Source: Pseudomonas sp. ANT_H4
GTDB taxonomy: Bacteria > Pseudomonadota > Gammaproteobacteria > Pseudomonadales > Pseudomonadaceae
Assembly (NCBI RefSeq): GCF_008369295.1
Contig: NZ_VOBG01000011.1
Location: forward strand, 62,001 to 126,000
Direction: 5' to 3'
Length of the DNA stretch: 64,000 nt
Shown: one piece after another, positions 58,304 to 64,000 of the stretch
Layout of the letters: each line of letters begins with the position of its first letter
Position numbering within the stretch: position 1 is the stretch's first letter
Made by a program: the position numbers and the translations under genes
Notes under the pieces: model-generated
Databases searched by the model: none
What the model was told of the DNA's origin: nothing
Seen by the model: only the letters and a program-made list of their open reading frames with translations

Positions 58304-58389
58304 GTGTGCTGTCTCACAAACAAAGCTCCTCATGCCTGTGAGGCAATGGCCTCGCAGGCATAGGAGAGCTTAATTACGAGACAGCACAC
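58304..58389. mobile_element. 86-bp foldback MITE inserted at TA
   Basis: Ends GTGTGCTGTCTC and GAGACAGCACAC are perfect inverted repeats, flanked by TA on both sides (58302-58303, 58390-58391). Further inside, AAGCTCCTCATGCCTGTGAGGC pairs with the right half, so almost the whole unit folds back. TA flanks and GTG ends suggest Tc1/mariner/IS630-type mobilisation. It abuts the IS630 element and shares its TA. Confidence 0.75.
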
Positions 58390-58391
58390 TA

Positions 58392-59566
58392 GTGGACTGA
58401 GCGGTTAATTTATTTATTTATTGGTAACGATATACTGTGCGTCCAATGTCATGGATTGGTTATGCACATGGCCCGACCGACTTCCCCCTTCGCTTTAACG
58501 CCTTCTGATCTCATCGCCCTGCAAAGTTGGTTGCGTATGAGTACGCTGGAACAGAGCCTCGCCCAGCGTGCGCGCATCCTGCTTCTACTGGCTGATGGAT
58601 TGACGCCCAAGGCTGTCAGCGAGCAGTTGCAGGTCACGCCGCCGACGGTATTCAAATGGCGAAAACGTTATCTGGAGGCGGGAATTTAAGGCTTGAGCGA
58701 TCTGCGGCGCAGCGGCCAGCCACTCAAACTGGGACCCGAAAAAATCAACGAGATCCTGACAATGGCCACCCGGCGTCCCCAGGAAGCCACTCAGTGGAGC
58801 GTTCGTTTGATGGCCAAGTATGCGCGGGTCACCATGTGGCAGGTTCGCCAGGTCTGGCACGCTTCCGACCTCAAACCCATCGTCTGAAGACCTTCAAAAT
58901 CAGCAACGATCCTCATTTCGCCGATAAGGTAGTCGATGTGGTCGAACTCTATGAACCTACCGGATAACGCCCTGGTGTTGTCGGTTGACGAAAAAACCCA
59001 GATCCAGGCGTTGAATCGCACCCAACCGATGCTGCCGCTACGCCCAGGTCAAGTTGAACGTCGCACGCACGATTAGAAACGCCATGGTACGGCGAGTCTG
59101 AACGCGGCTTTCGACATCATGACCGGCCAAGTCATCGGACAGATTACCCAGCGCCATCGAGTCAAGGAATTTCTGGTATTTCTGCAACAGATTGAACGCG
59201 GCACGCCAGCCGGACTGGATCTGCATGTGATCCTGGATAATAGTTCGACCCACAAAACGGCTGCAATCAAGCAGTGGCAGGAAAAACATCCGCGGTTCAA
59301 ATTGCACTTCACACCGACCAGCGCGTCTTGGCTGAACGCCGTGGAAGGCTGGTTTGCGCAACTGGAAATACGAGCGCTGTACCGAGCCGCCTTCACCAGC
59401 GTCGCCGACCTGAAGGCGGCTATCCGCCAATTTATCGAGGCTCACAATGAGCATTCAGCCAAGCCGTTTAAGTGGAATAAAACGGCTGAGGCCATCATTA
59501 GCTCGGTACATAAGGCGAAGCTGAGCGTGATAAAAAATAAATTAATGGATTAACCGCTCAGGCCAC
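58392..59566 (+). mobile_element. IS630-family element, inactive
   Basis: 1,175 bp. Ends GTGGACTGAGCGGTTAAT (58392) and, reversed, GTGGCCTGAGCGGTTAAT (to 59566) match at 17 of 18 bases. TA duplications at 58390-58391 and 59567-59568 are the IS630 signature. The transposase gene inside is broken. Confidence 0.88.
58468..59553 (+). pseudogene. IS630 transposase, stop and frameshifts
   Basis: Starts with a helix-turn-helix part ([24 protein letters not shown]), is stopped by TAA at 58687, continues in the same frame ([20 protein letters not shown]), shifts near 58880, then again near 59075. The DDE residues are readable across frames in [22 protein letters not shown] and LNAVEGWF. Not functional as is. 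Confidence 0.85.
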
Positions 59567-59643
59567 TAGCGAATTACCTTGTAGTGGTTTAATGAAACCG
59601 GACACCCATTTAGGCGAGAATGCTCGCCAGATCGAGGTGTCAG

Positions 59644-60806
<1,163 letters not shown>

Positions 60807-60814
60807 CCACTACA

Positions 60815-61028
60815 CAAGCTAATGGGTAAATTATTTCGCACACAAAATTCGGTACACCCCCTCAAAAAGCGACGGAGATCACCCGCTCGCGAAAATGAAT
60901 CGCGCACTCACACTTGTTGCCGGGGGACGACCAGTGAAGCTGGTCAGTAAATGTCTCAGTATGGCGCGCTCGCAATTGATTGATGTGATGAGGATCTACA
61001 CGCCAATACTCGCCGATATATAGCGGAA
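60815..61028. other. Stretch between IS3 and the porin, no gene recognised
   Basis: A leftward 67-residue frame (60862-61065) exists, with VDPHHINQLRARHTE-type residues, but I recognise no family and it could be a gene fragment or chance. Nothing else is visible. Confidence 0.35.
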
Positions 61029-61050
61029 AACGCTGAATGACTTCAGCGTT
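61029..61050 (-). terminator. Terminator-like hairpin of the leftward porin
   Basis: Nine-bp perfect stem AACGCTGAA / TTCAGCGTT with a four-base loop, 25 bp after the porin stop. On the minus strand the stem is followed only by a short T-rich end. Confidence 0.6.
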
Positions 61051-61074
61051 CCGATCACGACGCAAGGGCAGACC

Positions 61075-62358
61075 TTAGAATTTCGCTTCCAGATCCAACT
61101 GCAGGGTGTTGGTATCGGCGTTCTGCTGAGAGCGGCTGGAGTAATCTGCATCAGCCAAGAAGTATGTAGCACCGATCCCAAAGTTCTTGTCGATGTCGTA
61201 ACCCACCTTGAATTTGTGTCCACGCGAGCCGGTAGTACCGTAGGCAAAATCGGAATCAGTGAAGGCGCCGACCACAGCGTTGCGCTGAACATCGCGGTAG
61301 TTGTAATCGAGGTTGAAGTCATACACCCGAGTCTTGAGGCCCGTCAACCAAGCGGTGTCCTGGTTGCTGTCGGTCTCGTTGTTGACCACATATTGCCCAT
61401 AGAGGGAGAGTGGGATTGGCAAGCCGCTGATGTCGATTTGGCCAAAGCCTTCGTACAGGCGAAACTCGTTAGTGGAGTTGCCATTGACAGCCAGCGCACA
61501 CGGCGTGCTGGTGCTGGTGCAGCGGCTGTCCTTGTCGTTGTCATAGCTATAGACGCTACCGCCCAAGGTGACCTTGAGGTTGTCGGACGGAGCGAAGCGG
61601 GCACCGAGCTGGCCGGCGTACAAGCGCAGATCGTGGCGAAATTGCACACCCTCGCCATCTACGCTGTCCTTGAGCGTGTAGTGACCAGCGCTGCCGAATA
61701 GCTCTGCGTCACCGAGCGGGTATTTGTAGGTGGCAGCTAAACCTTCAGGATTAATGTCACCGTCCCAGATCACATCTCCCATGCTCACCCATGGCTGCGC
61801 CATCTTGCCGCCGATAATATGAAGGTTCTTCACGGCTGTAGGGTGGAAATCGATGTAGGCCTGGTCCAACCACAGTTGTTTCTTGTCGAAGTAGTTGTCC
61901 AGGTCCTGGTTGGTGGAGCGGGCATCGTCACCACCTCCTGTAGCGATGCGGATACCGGCGTCAACTTGTGGGTTGACTTCGCTATAGGCACCGAGACGAG
62001 CACGGATACGCTGGCGATCCTTGTCGCGACCACCGTTGTTGGGTTCACCGTCAATCTTGATTGTCTCTTGACGCACGCGCACGTCGCCTTTGATTTGGGT
62101 CTTGGCAGCCCAGGCCAACTTCTGTTCAAACGCCGTCAAGTCTTCCTTCTTGATTTGTTGACCGGCCAATTGTTGGTTGGCTTGCATGTCACGATTCAAC
62201 TCGGTCTTCAACTCAGAATACTGCGCTGGCGTAATGGAGCCATTGGCTTTGAGCATTTCGAGCAGTTTCGCATCGACTGCGGCACCGGCCGGAACACTCA
62301 TGGCCAACACCAAGCCACCACACAAGCCCGCTGCAATTCGTGTAGAAACAAAACGCAT
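61075..62358 (-). CDS. Putative outer-membrane porin
   Basis: A 427-residue outer-membrane protein: signal peptide (about 1-26, AGAAVD), a short N-terminal helical segment (LLEMLKANGSITPAQYSELK, about 29-48) of the kind seen in putative porins, then a barrel of alternating strands and a C-terminal DLEAKF ending in Phe. The start at 62358 opens the leader; the frame from 62400 only adds untypical residues. Substrate unknown. It is not related by eye to the OprD-type porins nearby. Confidence 0.8.
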   Translation of the reverse strand: MRFVSTRIAAGLCGGLVLAMSVPAGAAVDAKLLEMLKANGSITPAQYSELKTELNRDMQANQQLAGQQIKKEDLTAFEQKLAWAAKTQIKGDVRVRQETIKIDGEPNNGGRDKDRQRIRARLGAYSEVNPQVDAGIRIATGGGDDARSTNQDLDNYFDKKQLWLDQAYIDFHPTAVKNLHIIGGKMAQPWVSMGDVIWDGDINPEGLAATYKYPLGDAELFGSAGHYTLKDSVDGEGVQFRHDLRLYAGQLGARFAPSDNLKVTLGGSVYSYDNDKDSRCTSTSTPCALAVNGNSTNEFRLYEGFGQIDISGLPIPLSLYGQYVVNNETDSNQDTAWLTGLKTRVYDFNLDYNYRDVQRNAVVGAFTDSDFAYGTTGSRGHKFKVGYDIDKNFGIGATYFLADADYSSRSQQNADTNTLQLDLEAKF

Positions 62359-62554
62359 ATTGATCTCCAAAATAAGATGAGATGGCGCAGGCCACCTCAA
62401 GAAAAAGCCAGCCTTAAAGACGCGTAAAAAAGGACTAGTTATCCCGCGCTCTAAAAACTGGCGCCATTATTACCGGAGACCATTACAGAAAAGTGGCAAT
62501 GTGATAGCAGTTCGATGACAGCGCCGTTTGATCGAAAAGGCTGCGTTAGAGCGG

Positions 62555-63672
62555 TTAGTGCCACGAGGAAATGAAGATTTCTTGTTGGTCCGCGATACTC
62601 ACTTGAATGTCAGGCCCCGCGCGTTCAGCGTAGTACCAGCCCTGCGCGCTTCCAGGCTTGGCCGAGATCCAGTAAGTGAGGATCGGCGACAGGATGCCGG
62701 CGCTGGCAGCGACCGCACCGATCACGACCAGCATCAACATAAAATCAGATGCCCAAGGTACAAGGAACAACCCAGCAGCCAGCACGGAGAATGCGGGTGC
62801 GATGAGCCATCGGGTCGTGTCCGGCTTAAACCAAGGTGAGAATACGATTGCTTGCATCCCAAACATGACCAGGCTGCACTCGGTGAACATCAGCGCAATC
62901 TGATATGGACTCAAACCTAGTTCCTGTTTCCCACGCAGGGCGAGCCCGACCTCGAAGGTCCCGACGCCCACCGAAACGATGAAAGTGAGGATGAGTAGTT
63001 TTGGCACGAGCCATGCTTTTTGATCGGCCAAGGCATTAGATATCTTCTTTGTCCGACCAAGGCCTTCAATACTTGGTACTGAAAACGCAACTCCACCGGC
63101 CACTAAAAAGGCGAACAGTCCCGTCACCGCGAGCGGAACCGCGACGGATCCTGCCGGCAAAGCGCGTTACGAACACGCTCAGCATCGGTCCAAGCAGGAA
63201 GCCGCTAATCCCTGTCATGCTGACGAACGCAAGCCGACGGGCCCGTCCCTGCTCGGTCGTCGCGACGTTGCCGAATACAGCCGCTGCAACAGGCGTCACC
63301 GCTGCAGCAAACATGCCGCTTATGAAGCGCTCGGCGTAAACAGCGATGAGACTCAACAAAAGAGAAAACCAGCATGGTTACGCCAAAGCCGAGAAGTCCT
63401 ACAAGTAGTACACCTCGCGGGCCGCGCTGATCGGAAAGTCGGCCCCACATGGGTGCAAATAAAAAAAGTGAGAGAGTGTAGACAGCAGTCAGTAACCCAG
63501 TGTGCTGGGAAACTAGCGCAGCATCACTTTCAGCTCCCAAGAGTCGCTCAATTAGGTAGGGTAAAAGCGGAAGCACGATGCCAAAACCAACCGACACAGT
63601 GAACACGCCGAGCATAAGCGCGGCCGTAGTCGCTACGGGCAAACCTGCTGAGCGCGCGCTGGTGACCTTCAT
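62555..63672 (-). pseudogene. MFS efflux transporter, two frameshifts
   Basis: Drug/metabolite MFS pump read in three frames: 63672-63365 (TM1-3, with MWGRLSDQRGPRGVLLVG), 63359-63165 (VYAERFISGMFAAAVTPVAAA) and 63160-62620 (C-terminal half, ending near ISAKPGSAQGW). Each shift looks like one or a few bases. The usual last helices after QGW also seem to be replaced. It lies 84 bp downstream of the metallochaperone gene. Confidence 0.75.
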
Positions 63673-63755
63673 GTAGCCGCAGGCCATCGAGTCATGCCTG
63701 CGGTCCAACTTCTGAGCATCATAGGGACGAGTTAACCGCAGCAACCACCCTTGGA

Positions 63756-63986
63756 TTAATGATTGGGCGTGGCCTTGGCCGCACTCACTCCATAGCCCGC
63801 GCCTTTCACGGCCGATTTCAGTTGATCGGGCGAGGTGAGTTGCTCGTCATAACGCACGGCAGCCTCGCCGGTCGAGAGCGACACTACTACGTCATCGACT
63901 CCGGGAATTGCTTTCAGCGCGTTCGCCACATTGCTGGCGCAGCCGCCACACGTCATACCGGTTACATTCAACGTTTCACTTTGCAT
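63756..63986 (-). CDS. CopZ/MerP-like cytosolic metallochaperone
   Basis: A 76-residue single heavy-metal-associated domain with the GMTCGGCASNV motif (about 10-20) and no signal peptide, so cytosolic. It likely binds Cu(I) or a similar soft metal and passes it to a pump. A GGAG site lies about 10 bases before the ATG. The partner pump should be outside the window or the broken MFS gene. Confidence 0.85.
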   Translation of the reverse strand: MQSETLNVTGMTCGGCASNVANALKAIPGVDDVVVSLSTGEAAVRYDEQLTSPDQLKSAVKGAGYGVSAAKATPNH

Positions 63987-64000
63987 GGTGATACTCCTTT

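Noticed and set aside
62482..62497. Possible CopR box upstream of the last porin
   Set aside because: Minus strand reads CCACTTTTCTGTAAT; the GTAAT half fits but the CTGAC half does not, so I do not count it.

Overview
The window looks like accessory DNA from a Pseudomonas (fluorescens/syringae-type codon use and gene families). It reads as the conjugation half of a large integrative and conjugative element (ICE) of the PFGI-1/pKLC102 type, followed by a long cargo region. No tRNA, rRNA, integrase or att site is in view, so both ICE ends lie outside.

1-20.2 kb is the mating backbone. In order it holds the end of the coupling protein TraD, TIGR03747, RAQPRD, TIGR03758, 03745, 03750, 03746, 03749, 03752, 03751, the TraC-type ATPase, a DsbA-like protein, RadC, TIGR03757, 03756, 03755, TraG and the MobH relaxase. 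Two toxin-antitoxin cassettes sit in it on the opposite strand: hipBA between TIGR03747 and RAQPRD, and prlF-yhaV before mobH.

20.3-31 kb is a complete-looking NRPS-independent siderophore operon behind a Fur-box-like sequence. It encodes an HpcH/HpaI-fold enzyme (SbnG-like citrate synthase candidate), a TonB-dependent receptor and a set in the order of vibrioferrin pvsABCDE: ATP-grasp ligase, NIS synthetase, MFS exporter, NIS synthetase, PLP decarboxylase. The first NIS synthetase appears split into two overlapping frames.

31-33.4 kb is a scrapyard of integrase, IS3, IS21 and KfrA-like fragments. 33.4-45.7 kb is a partly decayed copper region: copSR, a Met/His-rich periplasmic protein, a cupredoxin, truncated copB, a His-rich cytochrome c, a DUF411 protein, cusA/cusC remnants, DUF305, a four-helix-bundle copper protein, and two DUF2790-porin pairs in opposite orientation. 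Six sites resembling the CopR operator CTGACA-n5-GTAAT lie in front of these units.

45.84-52.83 kb is the most striking structure. An IS66-family element, bounded by matching inverted ends and a perfect 8-bp target duplication, contains tnpABC and a full merRTPCAB mercury operon. It interrupts the second OprD/OpdT-like porin gene, and removing the element restores the frame exactly.

54-61 kb is nested mobile DNA: group II intron fragments, an IS110 remnant split by an intact IS21-family element with a 6-bp duplication, an 86-bp foldback MITE, a dead IS630 and an IS3-family element. The last 3 kb hold a porin, a frameshifted MFS pump gene and a CopZ/MerP-like metallochaperone. Overall the ICE couples conjugation and maintenance modules to iron acquisition and to copper and mercury tolerance. 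Family assignments rest on motifs, order and memory of the families, not on database searches.
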